A stretch of DNA of 40,332 nt from an uncultured Collinsella sp. (GTDB lineage Bacteria; Actinomycetota; Coriobacteriia; Coriobacteriales; Coriobacteriaceae): the NCBI GenBank assembly GCA_934668345.1, contig CAKUNE010000008.1, positions 1 through 40,332 of the forward strand, written 5' to 3'. Numbering within the stretch: the stretch's first letter is position 1; each line of letters opens with the position of its first letter. Positions 18,401-27,259 of this stretch are shown here, in pieces. Below the pieces are notes generated by a model. It was not told the origin of the DNA and ran no database searches. It was given only the letters and a program-made list of their open reading frames with translations. The position numbers and the translations under genes were made by a program.

Positions 18401-19666
18401 TTACTGGCGTTGCTTGGGCTCGGTGACGATGGCTCGGACAATGCGGGGGCGATCGGTGAGGTCGTGGACGATACGCACGTCCGAAAGGCCTGCTTGACGA
18501 CAGAGCTCGGCCGCGGCGTCGAGCGCGCCCTCGTAGAGCTCGCAGGCAAAGAGGCCGCCGGCGCGCAACATGTAGGGCGCCGCGTTAAGCAGGCGGCGGA
18601 AGATATCGAGGCCATCGGCGCCGCCCTCGAGCGCTAGGTCGGGCTCAAAGTCCTTGACCTCGTGCGGCAGCGAACGCATGACATCGGTAGGGATGTACGG
18701 CGGATTGGAGACGAGCACGTCAAAGGTGCCCCACTCTTCGCGGGGAATGGAGCTTACCAGGTTGGTGAGGCTGAACGCGACCTCGTCAGCCGTGAGACCA
18801 AAGGCGTCGCGGTTTTTGGTTGCCAGGTCGATGGCGCGCGGCTCGATATCGGTAGCGGTGCAGGTGACGTGCCCGCGGCGTTCCCAGGCAAGCGAGAGCG
18901 AGATGCAGCCCGTGCCGCAGCCGACCTCGAGAACACGGGCGATGCGGGGCTCGACCGGAGCGGGCTCGGCGGCGTTCTGCGCGGAGGTCGTCTCCTGATC
19001 GTCACCTTCGATGGCGATGCCGTATTCGTCGAGCTCGGGCTCGGAGGCTTCCACGTCATCGGTATCTGCCACTTCGGCTACGGCCGCCTGCGCGGCGGCT
19101 TCCTCGGCCTCGCGATCGGCCAGCTCCTCGGCGTAGGCGCGGCTACCGAGCACATCGCTGCCCAGCGCGGCTTCATCGGCAGCCGTCAGGTTGGCGGCAC
19201 GGCGCTCGGCGGTCGCGCGCTCATCAGCCAGCGCCGCCTCGGCCTTGCGGGCCTGCTCGACCTCATCGTTCCACGGCAGCTCCACGCGCTGGCGGGCGGC
19301 GGCCTCGGGGCTCAGCACCTCGGCATCCAGGTAGTTCAGGACTTCTTCGACGAGCATCTCGGTCTCGGGGCGCGGGATGAGCACACCGGGGGCGCACGCG
19401 ACGTCGATCATGCGAAACTGCGTGCTGCCCGTGATGTACTGCAACGGCTCGCCCTTGGCGCGGCGAACGACGGCCGCATGCATAGTCTCGAGCTGGGCCG
19501 CGTCGAGCGTCTCGTCCATGCGCATATATAGGTCAATGCGCGCCAAGCCCGTAGCCGCGCACAGCAACCACTCAGCAGAAAGACGGGGGTGTTCCTCGCC
19601 GCGCTCGGCCAGGTACTCCTTGGTCCACTCGAGACAACGCTTGATGGTCCAGATCTCGTTTGCCAT
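18401..19666 (-). CDS. prmC: Release factor glutamine methyltransferase with large insertion
   Basis: PrmC methylates the Gln of the GGQ motif in release factors. The helical N-terminal domain runs to the RPETE motif (99-103). The SAM-binding motif VLEVGCGTGCIS is at 245-256 and the catalytic SNPPYIP at 320-326. The protein has 421 residues against about 280 usually. The extra length is a block of about 120 residues (roughly 117-240) rich in Ala, Glu and Asp, partly helical and ending in an acidic stretch, inserted between the two domains. The start is ATG 19666 with GGGGAGG upstream. prfA, its substrate gene, lies upstream, separated by structured element copy 2 and an unexplained 420-nt stretch. 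Confidence 0.92.
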   Translation of the reverse strand: MANEIWTIKRCLEWTKEYLAERGEEHPRLSAEWLLCAATGLARIDLYMRMDETLDAAQLETMHAAVVRRAKGEPLQYITGSTQFRMIDVACAPGVLIPRPETEMLVEEVLNYLDAEVLSPEAAARQRVELPWNDEVEQARKAEAALADERATAERRAANLTAADEAALGSDVLGSRAYAEELADREAEEAAAQAAVAEVADTDDVEASEPELDEYGIAIEGDDQETTSAQNAAEPAPVEPRIARVLEVGCGTGCISLSLAWERRGHVTCTATDIEPRAIDLATKNRDAFGLTADEVAFSLTNLVSSIPREEWGTFDVLVSNPPYIPTDVMRSLPHEVKDFEPDLALEGGADGLDIFRRLLNAAPYMLRAGGLFACELYEGALDAAAELCRQAGLSDVRIVHDLTDRPRIVRAIVTEPKQRQ

Positions 19667-20092
19667 GGGGTCCTCCCCTCTTGAGCGCCGGGCGGCGCGT
19701 GAATGTCGGAGCAGATTGTACGCGAGGGCAGCACTTGGCAAGAGACGATTGGAAGCGATTATCGAGAATCAGCCCAGATTTTTACGTCGGGCTCGCCCGA
19801 AGTGTTCATTCGTCGACGTCTAAATTTGCATCCGTCAAGTTTTTGGCAAGGTTGCCCCAAAACTGACCAATATCTAACCAAGAACTTGTCACATCGCTTG
19901 ACGCGCGACCCATCAAAAATCGCTCCGCGACTTCTCGGACGCTTTTTCGAGCAATATTTTCGATAGCGGATATATGCCGTCAATTGCCTTAAGCAGGTAA
20001 GCAGCTCAAATGCCATCACAGCCGACTGAATAAAATATCAAGGCAATGTCACCAATGACTCCCTACGGATCATTTGACAACCAAGGAAACGC
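19667..20092. other. 420-nt intergenic block between prfA and prmC, no clear gene
   Basis: This stretch has lower GC than its surroundings. It carries overlapping open frames of about 86 codons on both strands (19759-20019 minus, 19703-19966 plus). Neither has a convincing ribosome site nor resembles a known family, and the products are basic and of odd composition. Local features include TTTTTGGCAAGGTTGCC (about 19840-19856), which echoes the TTTTGGCAATGCC end of the four-copy element. I see no tRNA or terminator. It may be an intergenic repeat, a decayed gene or an RNA. Confidence 0.4.
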
Positions 20093-20255
20093 CGATGTTT
20101 TGGCAATGTCAGCGAGCGCCGCCCAGGGCGAACAAGTTGGCATGAAAAAGGCAGGGCATAGACCTTCTGGTCATGCCTTGCCTTTTGAATGACAAATTGT
20201 CGCCCTGGGCGGCGCGCAGCGTCAACCGGTCCGCCGTTCGGTAGAACGGCGGAAC
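20093..20255 (-). repeat. Structured 3'-end element, copy 2 (after prfA)
   Basis: This copy begins at the prfA stop codon. Minus-strand order: hairpin CCGCCGTTC/GAACGGCGG with loop TACC, the GACGCTGCGC linker, and a 16-bp perfect stem (GCGCCGCCCAGGGCGA). Inside lies ACAA/TTGT and an inner hairpin with AAAGGCA/TGCCTTT and GACC-AGAA-GGTC. It ends with GCTCGCTGACATTGCC and AAAACATCG. It is the most regular copy and serves as a reference for the other three. Confidence 0.87.
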
Positions 20256-21323
20256 TTAAACTGCCTGTGCCAGCTTCTCGGCTCGCTCGGCGGCGGCGAG
20301 CGCCTCGATGACGGTGCCGAGCTGGTCGCCCAGGAGCACGCCGTTGTAGGTGGAGTTGAAGCCGATGCGGTGATCGGTCACGCGGTCCTGAGGCTGGTTG
20401 TAGGTGCGGATCTTCTCGGAACGGTTACCGTGGCCGATCTGGCTCTGACGCTCGGCGCCAAGCTCAGCCTGCTGCTTCTCGAGCTCCATCTCGTACAGAC
20501 GGGCGCGCAGCATCTGCATGCAGACCTCGCGGTTCTGGATCTGGGAGCGCTGCTCCTGCGACTGCACCACGGTGTTGGTGGGCAGGTGGGTAATGCGCAC
20601 GGCGGAGTAGGTAGTGTTAACGCACTGACCACCAGGGCCGGAGGCGCAGTAAGTGTCGATGCGCAGGTCGGACTGGTTGATCTGGACATCGATCTCCTCG
20701 GCCTCGGGAAGCACGGCGACGGTAGCCGTGGAGGTCTGGATGCGGCCCTGGGACTCGGTCTTGGGGACGCGCTGGACGCGATGGACGCCGGACTCGAACT
20801 TCATGACGGAGTAGACGCGGTCGCCCTCGACCTTGAACTCGATGGACTTAAAGCCGCCGGCCTCGCTGGGGCTGGAGTCGAGCACGGTGGTCTTCCAGCC
20901 GCGCGACTCGCAGAAGCGCTGATACATCTTGTACAGGTCACCGGCAAAGATGGCGGCCTCGTCACCACCGGCGGCGGAGCGGATCTCGACGATGGTGTTC
21001 TTGTCGTCATTGGGGTCGCTCGGGATGAGCATATACTTGATGTCTTCCTCGAGCTGGGGAAGCTTCTCCTCGTTCTCGGAGATGTCCATCTGGAGCATCT
21101 CCTTCTCGTCGGCGTCGGTGGTGTCGCGGAGCATCTCCTTGGCGGCCTCGATATCGTCAAGCGCGCCGATGTACTCGCGCGAAGCGGCGATGAGGTCGGA
21201 CTGGTGCGCATACTCCTTGTTGAGGCGCGTGAACTCCTTGATGTCGGAGGCGACGGCGGGGTCGGAGAGCTTCTTCTCGAGCTCCTCGTAGGCCTTGATG
21301 ATCTTTTCGAGCTTGTCGCGCAT
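20256..21323 (-). CDS. prfA: Peptide chain release factor 1
   Basis: RF1 recognises UAA and UAG and triggers peptide release. The 355-residue protein shows the stop-codon tripeptide as P-K-T (187-189) within RVPKTESQGR, and the catalytic GGQ at 231-233. The usual His after GGQ is Cys here (GPGGQC). The C-terminal NQPQDRVTDHRIGF is typical. ATG 21323 has GGAG upstream. The gene is followed directly by structured element copy 2, then by prmC. Confidence 0.96.
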   Translation of the reverse strand: MRDKLEKIIKAYEELEKKLSDPAVASDIKEFTRLNKEYAHQSDLIAASREYIGALDDIEAAKEMLRDTTDADEKEMLQMDISENEEKLPQLEEDIKYMLIPSDPNDDKNTIVEIRSAAGGDEAAIFAGDLYKMYQRFCESRGWKTTVLDSSPSEAGGFKSIEFKVEGDRVYSVMKFESGVHRVQRVPKTESQGRIQTSTATVAVLPEAEEIDVQINQSDLRIDTYCASGPGGQCVNTTYSAVRITHLPTNTVVQSQEQRSQIQNREVCMQMLRARLYEMELEKQQAELGAERQSQIGHGNRSEKIRTYNQPQDRVTDHRIGFNSTYNGVLLGDQLGTVIEALAAAERAEKLAQAV

Positions 21324-21524
21324 GGCGGGACTCCTTTATATGCGTGAAGGTGAAAATCGGCAGAATTGATGGGGCGCGCGGCGCCACTGCGGGGGTAGGC
21401 CCGGCTAGAACATGTCGATCTTCAGATACATGCGCATCCCTTCGCGTATGGGGTACATAGTTGCGGTCTAACCCATACATGATAGCGTGCGCAGGCAAAC
21501 CTGCATATAACCCGCACGGAATGA

Positions 21525-21591
21525 TTGGTGCAATGGGGTCAGGTTTGTTTGCACCAACGTAGTGCAAACAAACCTGACCCCATTGCACCAA
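21525..21591. repeat. Perfect 30-bp inverted repeat
   Basis: Two perfectly complementary 30-nt arms (21525-21554 and 21562-21591) surround a 7-nt spacer, CAACGTA. The arms contain GGGGTCAGGTTTGTTTGCAC. The repeat begins 15 nt after the stop of the M20 peptidase gene. The rest of 21324-21606 carries no gene. There is no T run after the stem, so it is not a standard terminator, though an RNA copy would be very stable. Confidence 0.8.
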
Positions 21592-21606
21592 AGGCTTGCT
21601 TTTTGG

Positions 21607-23022
21607 TTAGAGCGTCTGAAGCAGGGCGATGAGGAAGCGGACGCCTTGGAGGTAGGCGCGGCGGGTGATGCGCTCGTTGGTGCCGTGGACGCCGCGATCG
21701 CACTCGTCATCGTCGACCACAAAGGCCGAGAAGCGAATGCACTCCGGACAAATGCGCTGGTAGTTGGCAGCGTCGGTCGCGCCGATCACGGTCGAGGGGA
21801 CAATCGCCAGCGGCTCGGATGATCCGTTTTCCTCCGTCCCCTTTGGATCACGGAAATAGCGGGCGGCGATGGCGCGAACGGCCTCGAGCCCCGGACCGCC
21901 CACGCGCGGGGACGGCGAGGGCTCGGAGCTGCCGGGGCCCAGCTCCACTTCGACACGACCGGCAAGGTCCGCCCCGGCAACCGCCTCACGGCAGCGCGCC
22001 ACAACGTCGGCCACGCTCGTGCCCTCGAGTATGCGGAAGTTAATGTTGGCCCACATATCCTGCGGCATCACGTTAGCACCGGTGCTACCGCCCTCGATTT
22101 GGGTCGGTGCACAGGTGGTGGTCACGAGCGGATAGAGCTTCTTGCTGGCGAGGCAATCGCGGACAATGGCGCCCCCGTTGGCGGCAATCTCATCCGCCGT
22201 GTAGAGCCCCAGCTCGACAAGCTGCGCGGCAAGCAGATCGGTCACGCGCGTCGGCCACTCGATATCGCAGATTGCGGCGATGGCACGGCTGAGCACCTCG
22301 AGCGACGTGCCGCCGTAGGGGTTGGACGAATGCCCGCCCTCGCTACGCGTACTCAACACGATATCGGCGTAGCCCTTCTCCGCGAGATCGGCATGCATAA
22401 GCCAGCCCTCGCCCACGCCGTACTCGGCAGCCGAAACGATGCGGTAGTCACCCTCGTCGATCAGGTACTCAAGTTCAATACCGCGCTCCTCGAGCACGCG
22501 ACCGATCGCCCCCGCGCCATACTGCGTGGTTTCCTCGTCCTGACCAAAGGCGAGCAGCAGGGAACGCCTGTGCTCCCAACCGTGCGCCAGCGCATACTCG
22601 ACGGCCTCGAGAATGCCTGCGACCTGATCCTTCATGTCGATAGCGCCGCGACCCCAAATGTAGGTGTCGTCCACCTGTCCGCTAAAGGGAGCATGCGTCC
22701 AGTCGGCCTCGGTACCCGGCACCACGGGGACCACGTCCATGTGACCCATGAGCATGACCGGCTTGAGGGCGGGGTCGGTGCCGGCAAGCGTCACGAGCAG
22801 CGAATGGTCGATGAGCTCGACCTCGCCCGCCGCAAACACGCGCGGCCAGGCCTGCTGCATATAGGCGCGCAGGTCGGCAAACGCCTGCCAATCCACCGTC
22901 TGAGCATCCATGCTCGAAATCGTCGGAAACGACAGCACGCGGCCCAGGCGCTCGCACGCGCCGACCTCATCGATATCGGCAAAATCATCCTCGTGCGCAA
23001 AGAAGCGCCAAACCTCGGCCAT
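21607..23022 (-). CDS. M20-family metallopeptidase (carboxypeptidase/deacylase type)
   Basis: The 471-residue cytosolic enzyme belongs to the ArgE/DapE/carboxypeptidase S branch of M20, which hydrolyse dipeptides or N-acyl amino acids. The metal motifs are MLMGHMDVVPV, GRGAIDMKDQ and FGQDEETTQYGA, with a late RISEGGHSSNPYGGTS-like dimerisation segment. I use ATG 23022, directly after GGAGGAAGGC; the annotation-length extension begins at a TTG inside that ribosome site. It follows the glnQ-type gene by 57 nt with a hairpin between. Next to an amino-acid importer, a role in using peptides or acylated amino acids is reasonable but unproven. Confidence 0.85.
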   Translation of the reverse strand: MAEVWRFFAHEDDFADIDEVGACERLGRVLSFPTISSMDAQTVDWQAFADLRAYMQQAWPRVFAAGEVELIDHSLLVTLAGTDPALKPVMLMGHMDVVPVVPGTEADWTHAPFSGQVDDTYIWGRGAIDMKDQVAGILEAVEYALAHGWEHRRSLLLAFGQDEETTQYGAGAIGRVLEERGIELEYLIDEGDYRIVSAAEYGVGEGWLMHADLAEKGYADIVLSTRSEGGHSSNPYGGTSLEVLSRAIAAICDIEWPTRVTDLLAAQLVELGLYTADEIAANGGAIVRDCLASKKLYPLVTTTCAPTQIEGGSTGANVMPQDMWANINFRILEGTSVADVVARCREAVAGADLAGRVEVELGPGSSEPSPSPRVGGPGLEAVRAIAARYFRDPKGTEENGSSEPLAIVPSTVIGATDAANYQRICPECIRFSAFVVDDDECDRGVHGTNERITRRAYLQGVRFLIALLQTL

Positions 23023-23040
23023 GCCTTCCTCCAAAAACAG

Positions 23041-23069
23041 CGTGGCAAAGAGGCGGTCCCTTTGCCACG
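23041..23069 (-). terminator. CAAAGG-type hairpin (family member 1) with T run
   Basis: Perfect 10-bp arms CGTGGCAAAG/CTTTGCCACG are followed on the minus strand by GCTGTTTTTGG. It sits between the ABC ATPase gene and the M20 gene, and can act as an intrinsic terminator. It is one of five hairpins in this window built on CAAAGG/CCTTTG. Confidence 0.65.
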
Positions 23070-23079
23070 TCCACTTGCA

Positions 23080-23865
23080 TTATTTGTCCTCGAGATAACG
23101 CGAGAGGAACTCGCGGGTGCGCTGGTGCTTGGGGTTGCCGAAGAGCTCGGCCGGCGCGGCGTCCTCGAGCACCACGCCCTTGTCCATAAAGACCACGCGG
23201 TCGGACACCGTGCGGGCAAAGGCCATCTCGTGCGTGACGACGACCATGGTCATGCCGTCGGCGGCGAGCTTGCGCATGACCTCGAGCACCTCGCCCACGA
23301 TCTCGGGGTCGAGCGCGGAGGTCGGCTCGTCGAACAGCATGATCTGCGGATTCATACATAGGGCACGAGCGATGGCCACGCGCTGTTTTTGACCACCGGA
23401 CAGGCGACCCACGGCGGCGTGCGCGAACTTTTCGAGCCCCACGCTCGTCAGATGCTCCATCGCGACCTTCTCGGCCTCGGCCTTGCTCATCTTTTTGAGC
23501 GTGACGGGCGCGAGCGTGCAGTTGTCGAGCACGTCCATGTTGTTGAACAGGTTAAAGCCCTGGAACACCATGCCGATGTCCTCACGCAGCTTGTTGATGT
23601 TGCAGCGCTCGGCCGTGAGGTCCTGACCGTGGAACCAGATGTGGCCCGCGTCCGGAGTCTCGAGCAGGTTGAGGCAGCGCAGAAAGGTCGATTTGCCCGA
23701 GCCTGAGGCGCCGATAATGGTGACGACCTCGCCGGGGTTAACGGACAGGTCGATGCCCTTGAGCACCTCGAGCGAGCCAAAGCTCTTGCGCAGGCCCTCG
23801 ACGCGGATGAGCGGCTCATTGGTCTGTGCGGCGGCCGCGGTGCCGGTAGTGGCGGTATCTGCCAT
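23080..23865 (-). CDS. Amino-acid ABC transporter ATP-binding protein
   Basis: This is a GlnQ/HisP-type ATPase (261 aa) that powers uptake of polar amino acids. It shows Walker [11 protein letters not shown]-loop VFQGFNLF, signature LSGGQKQR, Walker [15 protein letters not shown] and the switch His in [12 protein letters not shown] start at ATG 23865, with GAGGAG upstream; about 20 polar residues precede the domain. It is the third gene of the importer operon (lipoprotein, permease, ATPase), 22 nt after the permease gene. Confidence 0.95.
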   Translation of the reverse strand: MADTATTGTAAAAQTNEPLIRVEGLRKSFGSLEVLKGIDLSVNPGEVVTIIGASGSGKSTFLRCLNLLETPDAGHIWFHGQDLTAERCNINKLREDIGMVFQGFNLFNNMDVLDNCTLAPVTLKKMSKAEAEKVAMEHLTSVGLEKFAHAAVGRLSGGQKQRVAIARALCMNPQIMLFDEPTSALDPEIVGEVLEVMRKLAADGMTMVVVTHEMAFARTVSDRVVFMDKGVVLEDAAPAELFGNPKHQRTREFLSRYLEDK

Positions 23866-23887
23866 GATGATTCTCCTCGTCTTGAGC

Positions 23888-25036
23888 CTAGTTGGAGCTG
23901 GGCAGCGTTGCCGGGGCCTCGGCACCGAGCTTTTTGCCAAAGGCCTCGAGCAGGCGGCTCGCCACGAGCGTCAGGATCAGATAGACCACGAGCGCCACGC
24001 AGTAGACCTCCATCTGGCGGTAGTACACGCCGGCGACGGTGGTGGTGGCGTACATGAGGTCGAACACGCCGATGACCGAGAGCACCGACGAGTCCTTGAT
24101 GTTGATGATGAGCTCGTTGGTGAGCGCCGGGATCGCGTTTTTAATACCCTGAGGGAACACGACCTTGCGCATAGCCTGCCACTGCGACAGGCCCAGCGAG
24201 CGCGCTGCCTCGGCCTGGCCGGGATCGATGGACTCGATGCCGCCGCGCAGGACCTCCATCATGTAGGCGGTGGAGTTGAGCGAGATGGTGACGAGGCCGG
24301 CGGTGAAGGTACTCCAGATCTGGTTGGCCTGGGCGGTCTCGAAGCCCATGCCGCGCAGAACGGTAAAGCCCGCGTAATAGATGAGCAGGCCCTGGACCAT
24401 CATGGGCGTGCCGCGCACGACGGTGGAATAGACGGTCGCAAAGCCTCGGCCAATGCTCTTAAAGAAGCGCACCAGGTCGTTGTCGACGCGATCGAAGGTC
24501 TGGGTGCGCAAGAACACAAAGAGCAGCGCCAAGAAGAAGGCGATGACCGTGCCGAAGGTGGCAAGCGCGATGGTGATCTCGATACCGCGGATAAAGAAGT
24601 CGCCGCTCTTGTAGGTCATGTAGACCAAGCTCGACAGAAAGTCGCTGGGATTGGAGTCCGAGACAATGCTCACCTGCACCAGGTCGACAAACGACATGAC
24701 GCAGCGGTCGATAAAGAAGATCGCCGCGATGGCAACCACGACATAGCTGCCCAGGCGCGCGCCGCGACGGCAACGCTCAGATGCAAACGGCGACGTTTCG
24801 CGATAGTCGTTCCAGTGTATGAGCTTGGTGACGAGCGCCGCCGCCGACACGACGAGCCAGGCCCAAAGGATTACCCAGAGGCAGTCTTGGAACACGCCCG
24901 TGGGCGCCAAGAAGCTCAGCGGCGTTGGGTTGCGCTGGCTAAACGCCAGACCGAGCGCCGCGATAGCGCTCGTGCCCAGGTACACATAACGGTGGTCGGC
25001 CTTGATAAAGGAGGCCAGACGATTGATGCCTTTCAT
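23888..25036 (-). CDS. Amino-acid ABC transporter permease with N-terminal extension
   Basis: The C-terminal 220 residues are a standard His/Glu/Gln/Arg-type permease. They hold the EAA loop [30 protein letters not shown], which docks on the ATPase. Before this, about 150 residues carry three more hydrophobic segments (about 21-35, 50-68 and 97-113) that simple permeases of this class lack. Only one permease gene is present, so the channel is probably a homodimer. The gene lies 9 nt after the binding-protein gene. Confidence 0.92.
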   Translation of the reverse strand: MKGINRLASFIKADHRYVYLGTSAIAALGLAFSQRNPTPLSFLAPTGVFQDCLWVILWAWLVVSAAALVTKLIHWNDYRETSPFASERCRRGARLGSYVVVAIAAIFFIDRCVMSFVDLVQVSIVSDSNPSDFLSSLVYMTYKSGDFFIRGIEITIALATFGTVIAFFLALLFVFLRTQTFDRVDNDLVRFFKSIGRGFATVYSTVVRGTPMMVQGLLIYYAGFTVLRGMGFETAQANQIWSTFTAGLVTISLNSTAYMMEVLRGGIESIDPGQAEAARSLGLSQWQAMRKVVFPQGIKNAIPALTNELIINIKDSSVLSVIGVFDLMYATTTVAGVYYRQMEVYCVALVVYLILTLVASRLLEAFGKKLGAEAPATLPSSN

Positions 25037-25045
25037 GCTGCCTCC

Positions 25046-25972
25046 CTATGCCGGCTGACGGTCGAGGCACGCGTCCCACATTTGGTCGCGCTCCTCTTGG
25101 CTAATGCCCTTGAGTGTCTTGTCGATGAGCTTAAGCAGTTTGTCCGAGCCCTTGCGGCAACCGACATTTGCCGTGACCTCCTGCTTAAAGCCCTCGCCCT
25201 CGGCAAAGCGAATGGGCACGATGCCCGGGTTTTGGGCCATATAGCCCTTCTCGTTTTCGGTGTTGTAGGTCACAGCGTCACAAGTGCCCTGCAGCAGATT
25301 CGAGAACACCGTGGGGACCGAATCGACCGGGTTCTTGTGCACAACGCCCGGAATCTCGTCGATGACGGTATCGAGCATGGTGTCCTTTTGGCCGAGCACC
25401 GTGGCACCGCTGAAGTCGCCGAGCTTGGTGGCGTTTTGGTAGGGCGAGCCCTCTTTTACGAACAGGCCAAAGTAGCCAATGAAGTACGGGTCGGAAAAGC
25501 CGACGGACTCCTCGCGCTCGGGCGTGGCGCTCATGCCGGCAATGATGAGGTCGATCTGACCGTTGTTGAGCGAATCGATAAGGCCCGAGAAGCTCTGCTT
25601 GACGGCGACGGGCTCGCCGCCGAGGGCCTTGCAGACGATCTTGGCGATCTGCACGTCGTAGCCATCGGCATAGGCGCCCTGCACGTTGTCGATGGGGATG
25701 GTGTACTCGCTGGCTTCGGAAACTTGCCAGTTGTACGGGGCGTAGGCTGCCTCCATACCGATGCGGATCTTGTCCTTGCCGATAACGGAATCGGACAGGT
25801 CGTCGCGACCGCCGCCCGTCGTGGGCTGAACTACTTCCAGCGTGGAGGGGCGCTGGCAACCGGCAAGTGCGCCGGCGACGACAGAAGCGCTCGCAGCGAG
25901 AGCGCTACCCAAAAAGATGCGACGGCTGCATACCGGCTGTGGATGCGCGTCGCGTTGATGGGGAGAATGCAT
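25046..25972 (-). CDS. Amino-acid ABC transporter substrate-binding lipoprotein
   Basis: This is a family 3 solute-binding protein (308 aa). Its N-terminus combines a twin-arginine motif (CSRRIFLGSA) with a lipobox (ALAGC), so it is probably exported folded by Tat and then lipid-anchored. The binding domain includes IRIGMEAAYAPYNW, GYDVQIAKIVCKALG, DLIIAGMSATPERE and SFSDPYF-like FSDPYFIGYFG, typical of amino-acid binders. ATG 25972 has GGGAAGG upstream. The ligand cannot be assigned. A 115-nt leader separates it from structured element copy 3. Confidence 0.92.
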   Translation of the reverse strand: MHSPHQRDAHPQPVCSRRIFLGSALAASASVVAGALAGCQRPSTLEVVQPTTGGGRDDLSDSVIGKDKIRIGMEAAYAPYNWQVSEASEYTIPIDNVQGAYADGYDVQIAKIVCKALGGEPVAVKQSFSGLIDSLNNGQIDLIIAGMSATPEREESVGFSDPYFIGYFGLFVKEGSPYQNATKLGDFSGATVLGQKDTMLDTVIDEIPGVVHKNPVDSVPTVFSNLLQGTCDAVTYNTENEKGYMAQNPGIVPIRFAEGEGFKQEVTANVGCRKGSDKLLKLIDKTLKGISQEERDQMWDACLDRQPA

Positions 25973-26087
25973 AATCTGCCTTCCCTGTTGAATCGTATGC
26001 TGACGACTTAACAGGATATACGCCAGCGACCAGCAGCGCAGCACAAGCTCGAAAAATTAATAGACACACGGTAGTCATTGGGAGCGT

Positions 26088-26250
26088 CGATGTTTTGGCA
26101 ATGCCAGCGAGCGCCGCCCAGAGCGAACAAGTTGGCATGAAAAAGGCAAGGCATAGACCTTCTGGTCATGCCATGCCTTTTGAATGACAAATTGTCGCTC
26201 TGGGTAGCGCGCAGCGTCGACCGGCCCGCCGTTCGTCAGAACGGCGGAAC
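26088..26250 (-). repeat. Structured 3'-end element, copy 3 (after epimerase)
   Basis: This copy starts 2 nt after the stop of the epimerase gene and closely resembles copy 2. The main stem is GCGC..CCCAGAGCGA/TCGCTCTGGG..GCGC. Compared with copy 2 one G-C pair became A-T on both arms, a clear compensatory change; two further positions are mispaired or wobble. The first hairpin has loop TGAC (minus strand) instead of TACC. The inner hairpin and both conserved ends are kept. Confidence 0.86.
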
Positions 26251-26252
26251 CT

Positions 26253-27146
26253 CTAGAGCAGGGTGACGCTAAAGGAACGGGTGTCGGTAGCGCCCGGCGC
26301 CAGCGTAATGGTGTTGACCTTGTGCTCAAAGACGTCGTCCTCGGTGTCCATGGTAGTGTGGCCGGTCCAAGGCTCGAGCGCCACAAACGGAGCGTCGTTG
26401 GCGGCAGACCACACGCCGATGTACTTAAAGCCCTCAAAGTCGATCTTGACGCCATGGCCCGACTTGCGACCGCGCAGCGTGAGCGTGGAGCCCGGGGTAT
26501 CGGTGAACATGATGGCGTCGTTATCGAAGCTGCGGTGCGTGATGGGCAGCACGTCCGAGTTATCGGGAGCCTTGTAGCTACCCTCGAACGTCATAAGGCC
26601 ATCAGGCGTGATGATGGGGGCCTCGTTGGTCCAAGCCTCGGTAAACGCCAGCTCGTAATCCTCGAACGCCTCGTCTTCGGCACCGGGGGCGGGCACGTTG
26701 AATGCAGGATGACCGCCCACCGAGAACGGCAGGGCCACGTCGCCGGTGTTGGTGACGGCAAAGGTCTGCGTGAGCGTGGCGTCGCCGGTCAGGGCATAGG
26801 TCATGTTGAGCTTAAAGTGGAAGGGGAAAGCCTTGAGCGACTCGGGCGTATCGGTGATCTCGTAGGTGACGGACGAGCCGTCCTCGGAGACCTCGACGAT
26901 CTTGTGCTCCACGATACGCGCGATGCCGTGGCGCGCCATCTCGCAGGTGCCGGCCGCAGACGTCGCCGTGTTGTTGCGCAGCGACCCCACGATGGGGAAC
27001 AGGATGGGCGCGTGCTTGCCCCAAAAGGCCGGGTCGCCCTGCCATAGATACTCGTTGCCGTTGAGGGCAAGGCTCGTGAGCTGGGCGCCCATGGAATCGA
27101 TGGCCGCGGTGAGGCCGCCGCGCTTGATGGTGGTGACGGTGGACAT
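26253..27146 (-). CDS. Aldose 1-epimerase family protein (LacX-like)
   Basis: The 297-residue protein is a galactose-mutarotase-fold member closest in style to the LacX/YphB group. Its features are LWQGDPAFWGKHAPILFPIVGSLRN at the N-terminus, the FHFKLNMTYAL segment, VGGHPAFNVP with the expected catalytic His, and a Glu near the end in FVALEPWTGHTT. These proteins interconvert sugar anomers, or act on a related sugar; substrate is unknown. ATG 27146 has GGAGG upstream. It seems to be a single-gene unit that ends in structured element copy 3. Confidence 0.85.
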   Translation of the reverse strand: MSTVTTIKRGGLTAAIDSMGAQLTSLALNGNEYLWQGDPAFWGKHAPILFPIVGSLRNNTATSAAGTCEMARHGIARIVEHKIVEVSEDGSSVTYEITDTPESLKAFPFHFKLNMTYALTGDATLTQTFAVTNTGDVALPFSVGGHPAFNVPAPGAEDEAFEDYELAFTEAWTNEAPIITPDGLMTFEGSYKAPDNSDVLPITHRSFDNDAIMFTDTPGSTLTLRGRKSGHGVKIDFEGFKYIGVWSAANDAPFVALEPWTGHTTMDTEDDVFEHKVNTITLAPGATDTRSFSVTLL

Positions 27147-27259
27147 GCTACTTCCTCCAAAAGTAAACAACAGTGTCGAGGGCTATTGTCCCACTCTTGG
27201 CGGCGGGACGGGACGGCAGGCGATTATTGAGTAGCCATAGCGGAATGAGCGGCGAGCGC

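Noticed and set aside
20093..20255. Structured element as a plain Rho-independent terminator
   Set aside because: It has multiple long stems and no T run at either end on the minus strand.
23639..26011. 790-codon plus-strand open frame opposite the ABC transporter genes
   Set aside because: It arises from high-GC codon bias on the opposite strand; its product is His/Asp/Arg-rich and motif-free, while the three minus-strand genes are complete.
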